Shown: positions 25,271 to 33,233 of the stretch, piece after piece
Position numbering within the stretch: the first letter of the stretch is position 1
Layout: every line of letters starts with the position of its first letter
From: an uncultured Lachnospiraceae bacterium
GTDB taxonomy: Bacteria; Bacillota; Clostridia; Lachnospirales; Lachnospiraceae
Reading direction: 5' to 3'
DNA: 55,932 nucleotides
NCBI GenBank assembly: GCA_947593655.1
Contig: CANQDS010000004.1
Location: 1-55,932 of the forward strand
Position numbers and translations under genes: made by a program
Notes under the pieces: generated by a model
Database searches by the model: none
Seen by the model: only the letters and a program-made list of their open reading frames with translations
What the model was told of the DNA's origin: nothing

Positions 25271-25759
25271 TTATTCCGTAATATACTCTTCTGTATGTAT
25301 CAGTGTAATATCCTGTTCCACCTTAAATTCCGGACTGAAGAAAAGCGGACCGTTTGAAAGCACTGTCGTTTCTTCCATCTCCGGAGACAGCAGGGTGGTT
25401 TCTTCCGCCGCCGGATACTGTCCCATCGCCTGCTGATCCAGCATCTGCGTACTGATCTTTTCCGTCCTCATTCCTGCTCCGGAAGCGCTGTAAGGCGTTT
25501 CCACCACGCCGGACGGCCCGATCTTATCGGTCAGTCTGCCCCGTTGGCGGTTGACCGGGCTGCTCTTATAAGTTTTTACGCCTGTCTGCTCGTTCTGCTC
25601 CCGGATCTGCTGTATGGCTTTCTTTGCCGTCGAACCGCTTAGATCGCCGATTACTTTCGGGATCTTTAATACAAAAAACAAAACGGCGGAAACCAGAAAC
25701 ATAATGATGGAGAAAATCAGGCCGCCGATAAAGATCGCACGGTAAATTTCATAGGTCAT
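25271..25759 (-). CDS. Small membrane protein with duplicated ETT(V/L)L phospho-motif
   Basis: A 162-residue protein with one N-terminal transmembrane helix (about 10-32) and a long, probably disordered cytoplasmic or external tail. The tail carries two near-repeats, ETTLLSPEM (120-128) and ETTVLSNGP (130-138). The same ETTVL motif occurs twice in the FHA protein of this locus. It resembles the threonine-rich phosphorylation site of GarA-type FHA regulators. The start overlaps the kinase stop by four bases (ATGA), so production is coupled to the kinase. I know no named family. It is a likely kinase substrate and FHA ligand, by inference. Confidence 0.7.
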   Translation of the reverse strand: MTYEIYRAIFIGGLIFSIIMFLVSAVLFFVLKIPKVIGDLSGSTAKKAIQQIREQNEQTGVKTYKSSPVNRQRGRLTDKIGPSGVVETPYSASGAGMRTEKISTQMLDQQAMGQYPAAEETTLLSPEMEETTVLSNGPLFFSPEFKVEQDITLIHTEEYITE

Positions 25760-27432
25760 GCTTCGCCCTCCTTTGCGGATTCAATCCGCCTGATCGTTTT
25801 GGCGATATCGTCCTGCAGTTCTCTGATATCCGTTTCAACGACGGATTTTTCCACCTGTCCGGCGTCTGCAGAAATCTGTTCCAGCAATCCGATCAGTTCA
25901 CCCTTATCCGCAATTTCCAAAAACGGTGCCGCCTTGGTATCCATGATGCTGTTGATCTCGTTCCACACTTGGAGCTTGGAATCCAGATCATCCAGTTCCG
26001 CCGCTTTTTCATACAATTTCTGTACCATTTCCCAGAGTTTTTCATATTCCTCGTACATCTTATCGGTCTGCTTGATCTTCGCCCCGTTATACTGGTCGAT
26101 TAGGGAAAGGCACTCGGAAATATCGCAGTATAATTCCGCGATCGGATATTTCTCTACTGCATTCCGGAACCACATTGCCGCATAAGCGTAGCGGTCCTGT
26201 TCCGCCGCTACATCATAATAGAACAAAAACGAATTTCCAATGCTGTAGCAGATATCCATGTAGTCATCCGCACTGTTCTTCTGTAAACTGGCCATGACAT
26301 CGTAATGTTCAGAATAGCCTCTGCTGTTATTCTGGTCGATTCCCGTAAGCAGCTTAAGCAACACTTCCCCTTCTTCCCTCGTCAGGACATTATCGGCGAT
26401 CAGTTCATCATTCAGCTGTTCATAGGCCTCCGGACGCCGCGGATCCGTAACGACAGCATCATAATAATCTTCATAAGCTTCCGCATTTGCTAAAATATTG
26501 TCGTAATTTTCGCTCTGCTTCTGTTCTGCAGAATAATATCCCCATCCGGAAACACCCATTCCCACAATCATCAGCACCAGTGAACTGATGAAAGCTGTCA
26601 GCTTCCGCTTCTGTTTTCTGCGGTAGATATCATCAATTTCATCATAATGTTCCAGCGCATACATCAGTTCCGCCGTACTCTGGTAGCGGTCGTTCGGATT
26701 CCGCTGCGTACATTTTAAGATAATGCGCTCCAGACCTCCGGAAAGCGACGGATTGATTTCCCGGATCGGACGGATTTCATACGGCGGTTCGCACGGATTC
26801 ATTCCCGTCACCAGATGATAAAGCGTCGCTCCCAGACAATAAATATCCGTCCGCGCATCTGTCTGCCCCATTCCTCCGAACTGCTCCGGTGCGGCATATC
26901 CCATCGTACCGAGGCAGGTCGTATCCGCCAGATTTTTTTCCTTAAATTCCCTCGCTGTCCCGAAATCGATCAGCGTCACATTGCCATCCGGCTTCAACAT
27001 GATATTTGCCGGTTTCATATCCCGGTAAATGATCGGCGGCACGCGCGAATGCAGATATCCCAGAACGTCGCAGAGCTGTTTCGCCCATTGGATCACCTCT
27101 TCCTGCGGCTGTGCGCCGTATTCTTCCAGCGCTTTGCTTAAAGAATTTCCCTGTATATAATCCATAACGATCAGGAACCGGTCATCGTCCTCAATGACAT
27201 CCACAATGCTCGGAAGGTTTGGATGACTTAACTTTTTCAGCATGTCCGTTTCCGCGACAAGACTCTGTTTGACAACTTCAAAGTCTTTCACCCCGTCTTT
27301 GCGGACTTCCTTGATCGCCCACTGTTTATTCGCTTTCTCATTCATTGCCAGGTAGACAACGCTCATTCCCCCGTGTCCGACCTGATTTAAGATCTTGTAC
27401 TTCCCATCTACCAGAGAACCAATCTCAAGCAT
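25756..27432 (-). CDS. Membrane Ser/Thr protein kinase (Hanks type, no PASTA domains)
   Basis: A 558-residue kinase. The glycine loop GHGGMSVV (19-26), Lys41 in AIKEV, catalytic loop YRDMKPAN (136-143, Tyr in place of the usual His), DFG (156-158) and APE (181-183) are all present, with a Thr-rich activation loop (ADTTCLGTMGY). A transmembrane helix follows at about 280-303. The remaining 250 residues are acidic and helical, TPR-like, and do not resemble the PASTA repeats of PknB/PrkC. It sits between its presumed phosphatase (11 bp upstream) and the small ETT-motif protein (overlapping). This kinase-PP2C-FHA set parallels those that control type VI secretion in other bacteria. Confidence 0.95.
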   Translation of the reverse strand: MLEIGSLVDGKYKILNQVGHGGMSVVYLAMNEKANKQWAIKEVRKDGVKDFEVVKQSLVAETDMLKKLSHPNLPSIVDVIEDDDRFLIVMDYIQGNSLSKALEEYGAQPQEEVIQWAKQLCDVLGYLHSRVPPIIYRDMKPANIMLKPDGNVTLIDFGTAREFKEKNLADTTCLGTMGYAAPEQFGGMGQTDARTDIYCLGATLYHLVTGMNPCEPPYEIRPIREINPSLSGGLERIILKCTQRNPNDRYQSTAELMYALEHYDEIDDIYRRKQKRKLTAFISSLVLMIVGMGVSGWGYYSAEQKQSENYDNILANAEAYEDYYDAVVTDPRRPEAYEQLNDELIADNVLTREEGEVLLKLLTGIDQNNSRGYSEHYDVMASLQKNSADDYMDICYSIGNSFLFYYDVAAEQDRYAYAAMWFRNAVEKYPIAELYCDISECLSLIDQYNGAKIKQTDKMYEEYEKLWEMVQKLYEKAAELDDLDSKLQVWNEINSIMDTKAAPFLEIADKGELIGLLEQISADAGQVEKSVVETDIRELQDDIAKTIRRIESAKEGEA

Positions 27433-27443
27433 GAAATTTCCTC

Positions 27444-28217
27444 CTAAAATGTCCGAACGACAATCGCAGAAATATTATCCTTTTCCTGCCGCTCTTTGTT
27501 CCATTCGATCAGCCTGCGCACATTCTGCTTCATGGAAAATTCATCGCAGGCCGCATAAGGTGAAAGCTGTCCGTAAATCTCCTCTCCGGTAATCTCATGC
27601 CGGAAACCATCCGAACAGAGCAGATAAACCGTATCGGGCTTTACTTCCCCGAAAAACAGATCCGGATAAACTGCCGGATTGGCGCCGATGCATTGCAGCA
27701 ATACGCTTCTGCGCGGATCCAGCAGCGCCTGTTCCTCCGTGATGTTGCCAAGCTCCCGTTCCCGTTCCACCAGCGTCTGATCTTTGGTCAGCTGACGGAT
27801 GGATTCTCCCAGTTCATAGGCACGCGAATCTCCGACATTCAGCAGATAATAACGCGACTGTGTAATCAGCATGACGACTGCTGTCGTCCCCATCGCCGTT
27901 CCAAACCGTGCGCCGTACTGCAGGATCGCAGCATTCTGTGATTGTATGATATTCTCCCATTCTGCACGGATCACCGCATCTTCCAGCGGATGCAAACACA
28001 GGGACGGAAGGCTGTTCTCTACCCAGGCACTGAATGCCCGGACAACAGAAGCGCTTGCAATCTCGCCCTTTTCCAAGCCTCCCATGCCGTCGCACAGCAC
28101 GGCAAATACCATCCTGCCCTGCGGCGTCTGTAAAACTTTCACGCTTAAACTGTCCTGATTTGTTGTTTTTGCGATACCGATATCCGTATCCGCAGCGATC
28201 ATATAATTCACAACCAA
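27444..28217 (-). CDS. PP2C-family Ser/Thr protein phosphatase
   Basis: A 257-residue soluble metal-dependent phosphatase. The PP2C motifs are in order: an Asn-Gln-Asp near the N-terminus (TTNQDS), CDGMGG, LLNVGDSRAY, LCSDGF and KDNISAIVV, giving the full set of metal-binding aspartates. It lies between the FHA protein (15 bp) and the kinase (11 bp), and should reverse the kinase's phosphorylations. Length and motif spacing are normal for the bacterial Stp/PrpC group. Confidence 0.95.
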   Translation of the reverse strand: MVVNYMIAADTDIGIAKTTNQDSLSVKVLQTPQGRMVFAVLCDGMGGLEKGEIASASVVRAFSAWVENSLPSLCLHPLEDAVIRAEWENIIQSQNAAILQYGARFGTAMGTTAVVMLITQSRYYLLNVGDSRAYELGESIRQLTKDQTLVERERELGNITEEQALLDPRRSVLLQCIGANPAVYPDLFFGEVKPDTVYLLCSDGFRHEITGEEIYGQLSPYAACDEFSMKQNVRRLIEWNKERQEKDNISAIVVRTF

Positions 28218-28232
28218 ACTCCCTCCTGCCGG

Positions 28233-29921
28233 TCAGCTATACATCCGGAATTCAAATTCTTCATTGGAAAGCTGTATTTTTGTTCCATGCACCAGTTTTG
28301 TTTCTACGTTACTCTGGATCATCTGTCCGTTGACATAAGTATGATTCGTCGAATTTGTATCCATGATATAATACGCCCCGTCATGCGATATGATATTGGC
28401 ATGGCTGCGGCTGATCGCGGTATTGTCCCCGATAAAATAATCCACATAACTCCGCTCTTTTCCGATCCGGAACACCGGTTTATCAATCGGGATCCGCTCG
28501 TTGGTTTTGCAGCGTACCAGAACCGGCTGTATCACATTCGGATTATTCATCTGGGAAAGAACAGTTGTTTCGCCGACCTGGTTTCCCGCCCCAAGAACCG
28601 TGGTTTCGCCAAAATTCTGCGGTCTTCCCACTGCCAGCGCGGAAGCTCCTCCCTGCCGGTACGGATCCGCCGTTCCCGGATTCGGCCCGGCATAAGGTGT
28701 CTGCTGCGCTGCCTGTGCCGCCTGTCCGGCCAAAGCCGCCGGTCTGGGCTGCTGCGGAGGAACCGGTACTGTCTGCTGAGGACGTCCCGCCGGAGCAATC
28801 GGTCGGGACGGCTGTCCCGGAACCGCAAAATTCTGCCCGGCTGGAGGTGCGACCGGCTGTGTACCCTTCTTTGCCTCTTTCTGCTGTTTATAAATCGCCG
28901 CGTTTTCTTTGCTGTAATGGCTGAGCAGATGAAACATGGACATCGGCTTAACATCCGCACCGTTTGCACTGTTTGCAGCGGGGTTCTGCTGCTTTGGCGC
29001 TTTCGCATTTTTCGGCGGTTTCTCTTTCTTCTTTTTCGATTGCGCCGTCCCCGGATTAGCTCCCGGAACCGGTGGCCGGGCATACGGCATCTGCCCTGCT
29101 TGGACGGTCTGCGGCTGCGTATATGGCGGCTGCCCCATTGGCGGTATCTTCTGCTGCGCATAAGCGTTTTGTCCCGCTGCCGGTGCCGGCTGCTGCGGCT
29201 GGGCATACGGCGGCTGCCCCATTGGCGGTGTCGCCTGCTGCGGCTGGGCATAAGACGCCTGCCCTGCTGCCGATGCCGGTTGCTGTACATAAGACGCCTG
29301 CCCCTGCCCGGCCTGCTGCTGTCCCATAAACATCTGATCCGCCCCGGCTGCATTCAGCACCTGTGTCCGGTTAATATTCAATCCGTCAATGATATCTTTA
29401 AAATCAACGAGCGAAAATACAGGGGCACTGTTCAGATAATTGATCAGTTTGGCAACATAATCGCAGTTTTCTGTCTGGTCGAACTGCGTACAGAACATGA
29501 TATTTTTCAGCATTGCACCCAGATCCGGCTGCTCTTTTGCTTTTTCCCGGATCGGAAGGCAGACCAGTACGGTTTCACAGGATGTTACGTCTACAAATAT
29601 GTAGTTCAGATCCAGCAGAATACTTCCGGTATCGATCATATACTCTTCCGCGTTTAACATGGCATCCACGATTCCGCTGAATACGCCGAGCAGCCGTTTC
29701 TTATTCACGACTCCCGTAAAAAACTGCGCCACCGAAATTTTGGAAGATACATTATATTTTAAATACCGCATCTCATCCATCTGCGTATAAATGACCTGGG
29801 CAAGCCCGGCAATCTTGTTGTTTGCAAGCATTCCGAGGCTCATGGTGTCGATTGTTTCCGAAGGTGCGATGCTGTATACCAGATAAGTACTGGTTCCCTG
29901 ATTTTCAAACGTAAATTCCAT
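28233..29921 (-). CDS. DUF6382-FHA protein with Pro/Gln/Ala-rich linker
   Basis: A 562-residue protein starting at the ATG 29919-29921, six bases after AAAGGAGG; an upstream in-frame start lacks an RBS. Residues 1 to about 200 match the DUF6382 type of domain found with FHA domains in Firmicutes. A long disordered linker rich in Pro, Gln, Ala and Gly and with basic KKKKEKPPK patches follows. Two ETTVL motifs (439-443, 451-455) come just before the C-terminal FHA domain (about 484-560; RIGKE, SRSHA, NSTNHTYVNG). FHA domains bind phosphothreonine, so this is the likely reader of the kinase output. The ETT motifs could also bind its own FHA domain when phosphorylated. Confidence 0.88.
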   Translation of the reverse strand: MEFTFENQGTSTYLVYSIAPSETIDTMSLGMLANNKIAGLAQVIYTQMDEMRYLKYNVSSKISVAQFFTGVVNKKRLLGVFSGIVDAMLNAEEYMIDTGSILLDLNYIFVDVTSCETVLVCLPIREKAKEQPDLGAMLKNIMFCTQFDQTENCDYVAKLINYLNSAPVFSLVDFKDIIDGLNINRTQVLNAAGADQMFMGQQQAGQGQASYVQQPASAAGQASYAQPQQATPPMGQPPYAQPQQPAPAAGQNAYAQQKIPPMGQPPYTQPQTVQAGQMPYARPPVPGANPGTAQSKKKKEKPPKNAKAPKQQNPAANSANGADVKPMSMFHLLSHYSKENAAIYKQQKEAKKGTQPVAPPAGQNFAVPGQPSRPIAPAGRPQQTVPVPPQQPRPAALAGQAAQAAQQTPYAGPNPGTADPYRQGGASALAVGRPQNFGETTVLGAGNQVGETTVLSQMNNPNVIQPVLVRCKTNERIPIDKPVFRIGKERSYVDYFIGDNTAISRSHANIISHDGAYYIMDTNSTNHTYVNGQMIQSNVETKLVHGTKIQLSNEEFEFRMYS

Positions 29922-29932
29922 ATGTGCCTCCT

Positions 29933-31234
29933 TTAATGATTGTAGCTGTACAGCAGAAGCAGTTCCCATACGCCGTTCTGCTGCACAAAAGCGCTTCCCC
30001 GTCCTGTAAACTCTTTTGCCCCTTCAAACTGATTCGGAATTACCATCTGATTTTCCAGATCAATATATCCCCAACGGTTCGCATACTGTACTGCCGCCAG
30101 TCCATTGGAAAAGCTTCCTGCATCTTCATAGACCGGATCGATGATCATTTTTCCTTCCGTATCAATAAATCCCCAGAGGCCATTGACTTTTACCGCTGCA
30201 TATCCGTCTCCCTGAAACAGACGGGCATCTTCATAGGCCTGATCCGTGATCTGCTTTCCGGAACTGTCGACCAGATAATAATTCTGGCCTTTCTGCACAA
30301 ATAATCGTTCATTCCGATATACAATATTTCTTTCATCCGTAATAACGCCGTCAAAGCGTTCTTCCGTCAGTTCCTTTCCTTCTTCATTGATCAGGCTCCA
30401 TTTTCCGTCTTTTTTGACAGCTGCAACCCCGTTTCCCAGAGAAGAAGCCTCCTCATAGTCTCCAAATAACAATTCTCCGTCCAGTGTGTAATAACCCCAC
30501 GATGAACCGTCATATAAAAGGCAGATACCGTTGCGCGTCATGCCAAGATTTCTGATCCTTTCTACATTCCGCACTACTTCTTTTTTATTTCCGCTTTCGT
30601 CAATATAGTAAGTTTCTCCGTCATGATCCACAACCGGGGCAAGGCCGCCGGAAAAAGCGCCCGCTTCCTGAAACACATAAGGAGTAGCCTTTGCTCCGCT
30701 CTCGCTGATATACCCCCATAGTTTTTCTGATTTTACCGGACAATATCCGCCGCTGAACACACCCGTTTCCAGATATTCGTTCAGAAAATAATACTGATAT
30801 CTGTTTTTTTCATAAACTTCATCGATATGCCCGGAGGAAACTTCCCTGTCCTTTGATTCCTCATATAAAGTAAAAAAAGAATCATACTCCTGCTTTCCGA
30901 GGTAAAAATCCATGAGATAAATATAGGCATCTGCTTCCTCGGGATACTGTTCGATCATCGTCTCTCCCCAGTCTTCGGTTTCCCGATCTGCACCTGCTTC
31001 CAGATACATCTCCCCCAGTTCCAGCGACAGTGCAAGCGAAGGACGGATTTCAAGCGCCTGCTGATATTCCGCTTCTGCATCTACATAAATTTCCAGTTCA
31101 CGGTCGTCTCTGGCCTCTTTCAGGTAAGCTTCATATTCCTGGTTTTTACTCTGATTGCTGTCATACTTCATATAAATAGATAGTACAAACACCGCTATCA
31201 GTGCGAGTGGAATTAAATATCTGTAATTTTTCAT
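29933..31234 (-). CDS. WG-repeat membrane-anchored protein
   Basis: A 433-residue protein with an N-terminal signal anchor (about 5-22), a TPR-like helical section (DAEAEYQQALEIRPSLALSL), and then at least five WG (KWG-type) beta repeats, for example LWGYISESG, WGYYTLDG, LWGFIDTEG and RWGYIDLEN. WG repeats form beta-propeller-like or elongated structures of unknown role, often on the cell surface. It lies between the prepilin peptidase (21 bp) and the FHA gene (11 bp), so it is probably a structural or sensory part of the same locus. Confidence 0.85.
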   Translation of the reverse strand: MKNYRYLIPLALIAVFVLSIYMKYDSNQSKNQEYEAYLKEARDDRELEIYVDAEAEYQQALEIRPSLALSLELGEMYLEAGADRETEDWGETMIEQYPEEADAYIYLMDFYLGKQEYDSFFTLYEESKDREVSSGHIDEVYEKNRYQYYFLNEYLETGVFSGGYCPVKSEKLWGYISESGAKATPYVFQEAGAFSGGLAPVVDHDGETYYIDESGNKKEVVRNVERIRNLGMTRNGICLLYDGSSWGYYTLDGELLFGDYEEASSLGNGVAAVKKDGKWSLINEEGKELTEERFDGVITDERNIVYRNERLFVQKGQNYYLVDSSGKQITDQAYEDARLFQGDGYAAVKVNGLWGFIDTEGKMIIDPVYEDAGSFSNGLAAVQYANRWGYIDLENQMVIPNQFEGAKEFTGRGSAFVQQNGVWELLLLYSYNH

Positions 31235-31255
31235 TCTGTTCTCCTTATCTTCCCG

Positions 31256-31894
31256 TTACATGCCAGTCAGCCATACAGACACGAAAGTTCCCGCGGCAAT
31301 CGCCGGTCCGAACGGAATACTGTCCTTTCTGGATTTCTTTTTCCGGATCAGAAGATAGACCGCAGTCACAAAAGAAGCGATCAGCGACAAAAACACCGCG
31401 CTCCATATTCCGTTTAATCCAAGCAGAAGCCCCATAACGACAAACAGTTTAATATCCCCCATTCCAACTGCATTTTTTATGCAGAGCCTGCATAATCCGG
31501 CAGCCAGAAGAAGTGCTGCTGCCGCAATGATTTCTGACAGCAGCGTCACTTTTAAATCCGCCCGTTCGGTAAAAAATTCCAAGAGCAGGAGAATTCCCCG
31601 ATATATCAGTCCAAGCAGAATATAACGGTTTGGAATCCGGTATTCTTTATAATCCACATAAGCCGCTCCCCACAAAACCGAAAGCAGACAGATTCTTTTT
31701 ACCTGAAAAAGAAAGGTATTTTCTTTATAAAGAAGCTGTAAGAGCAGCGCCGTTGCAAGTACAAGGATACACATAACAGCGCAATAAATCCGGCCTCCGG
31801 TCCTGATCTCTCTGCACTCTTTTTTTAACACATAACAGCTGACCGCACATAAAGCTGCCGCCAGAACAAACAGTGCGCCCGTTTTCCAATCCAT
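31256..31894 (-). CDS. Prepilin peptidase (A24 family, TadV-like)
   Basis: A polytopic membrane aspartic peptidase of 212 residues that should cleave the Flp and TadE-like prepilins. Both catalytic aspartates are visible: DYKEYRIPN and GMGDIKLF (the GxGDxK motif). I start at the ATG 31892-31894 (MDWKTG, hydrophobic at once, AAGGAAA upstream); a longer frame begins inside the upstream gene. It lacks the N-terminal methyltransferase domain of PilD, as usual for TadV-type enzymes, though it is somewhat longer than the shortest ones. Confidence 0.88.
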   Translation of the reverse strand: MDWKTGALFVLAAALCAVSCYVLKKECREIRTGGRIYCAVMCILVLATALLLQLLYKENTFLFQVKRICLLSVLWGAAYVDYKEYRIPNRYILLGLIYRGILLLLEFFTERADLKVTLLSEIIAAAALLLAAGLCRLCIKNAVGMGDIKLFVVMGLLLGLNGIWSAVFLSLIASFVTAVYLLIRKKKSRKDSIPFGPAIAAGTFVSVWLTGM

Positions 31895-31925
31895 GGCTTT
31901 GATTTCCTTTCTTCCGGCTTTTGCT

Positions 31926-33203
31926 TTAGCTTGAGACTGCCTCCTCTTCTGAATCTGGAGAAGAAGGACTCCCATATCCGGTTCTTATTTCTACAGTAAC
32001 TTTATCTCCCAGTTCCGCGCGGTTCTTCTCAAATTCTGTCTTTGCCCGCTTTATCATTTCCATATCCGAATCATCCGGTACCACCAGAACGATCTGATAG
32101 CTCCGCGTATCTGCCGGTGAAGAAACTGTAACCGGCTTTCCGCTTTTATCCGTAACCGTAATGGTTTCTTCCATATCGGAAACCGAACCGTAAAGCGACG
32201 AAAATGCGGAAGAGAGCGTATTTTTGATTCCCGCTTCTGTTGCATTGGAGCCCATATGGGTATCTGCAGATACAATTTTTACAAATTCGTTTTTCCCTCC
32301 GGAATTGACATATGCGTCATATCCGTGTCCGGAATCCGTATAAGTAAATTTCCGCTTTTCGGAAGCCGTAATCTTCTTCCCCCGTTCTGACATATTATCC
32401 AGATCCCAGACAGAAGCCGACTGCGATACGGTATTATTCTCTTCATCGATCAGCGATACTCCGTTTCCCCATGCACATGTTTTTGCACATTGCTGGAAGG
32501 TAAAATCCATATCAATATTAAGAAGCTGGATTACGGATACTTTATAAGTAACAACAAGCAGGATTTCCGATGTCTGCCCGTATGGCATCAGGGTTGTCCC
32601 GTTAAAATCCAGTCCTCCCATTCCGTTGACGACGCGGCAGTTTCTTAAAAAACGGTCCGGATCATCGTTTGCGGAAGCTTTCAGATTCTTTTTCATGAAT
32701 CCTTTTGCCATAACGGAGGCAAGCAGACTTTTTCCTTCTTCCCCCAGCTCTTCACCCGCCAGTTTTCCCATCCCGATAATAAAACCTTTCGGATCATCTG
32801 CCAGTGCATCTGCATACCCGTTTGCGATCGTTCCCAGATTGCTTGCAGAATCCCATGCATGATTAAAATTAACGGTCAGGGAATCCATATCTGTACTTTC
32901 CTGCAGATCCCCCATACTGTCCATAAATCCGCCGAGCCCTTCGATCGTGTTTTCCGCCATTTCCCGTGATTCCGCCGTATCGTTATGCAGATCGGACTGA
33001 TAGCGGTCCACATCCAGTTTGTAATACAAATAACAGTACTGCGACATTTCTTTTGCCGCCGCATTCAGGGCAACGCTTATTTTGGACTGGATATAGCAGA
33101 TATCCAGCAGGGTAAGCAGGGTAAAAATCGCAAATATATACGCCGTCAGTGAAATAGTCGCTTCTACGATAATTGCTCCTCTTTCTTCTTTTTGTATCTC
33201 CAC
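31926..33203 (-). CDS. TadE/TadG-like pseudopilin (425 aa)
   Basis: The N-terminus has a class III prepilin-like signal, EERGAIIVEATISL: Gly9 at the cleavage position and Glu14 at +5, then a transmembrane helix. About 370 extracytoplasmic residues follow, with a helical region and a C-terminal beta-rich part (TITVTDKSGKPVTV and YQIVLVVPDD). TadE/TadG proteins are minor pseudopilins that help assemble Tad pili. The ATG is followed by a typical short cytoplasmic leader. It lies between the DUF5702 protein and the prepilin peptidase. Confidence 0.8.
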   Translation of the reverse strand: MEIQKEERGAIIVEATISLTAYIFAIFTLLTLLDICYIQSKISVALNAAAKEMSQYCYLYYKLDVDRYQSDLHNDTAESREMAENTIEGLGGFMDSMGDLQESTDMDSLTVNFNHAWDSASNLGTIANGYADALADDPKGFIIGMGKLAGEELGEEGKSLLASVMAKGFMKKNLKASANDDPDRFLRNCRVVNGMGGLDFNGTTLMPYGQTSEILLVVTYKVSVIQLLNIDMDFTFQQCAKTCAWGNGVSLIDEENNTVSQSASVWDLDNMSERGKKITASEKRKFTYTDSGHGYDAYVNSGGKNEFVKIVSADTHMGSNATEAGIKNTLSSAFSSLYGSVSDMEETITVTDKSGKPVTVSSPADTRSYQIVLVVPDDSDMEMIKRAKTEFEKNRAELGDKVTVEIRTGYGSPSSPDSEEEAVSS

Positions 33204-33233
33204 AGTTCATTTCCTCTTTTGTGTATTCCGGTT

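Noticed and set aside
28287-29657. Plus-strand open frame of 456 codons antisense to the FHA gene
   Set aside because: It is very rich in Arg, Cys and Leu, has no RBS, and mirrors the Pro/Gln-rich linker on the minus strand. The minus-strand DUF6382-FHA gene explains the region.
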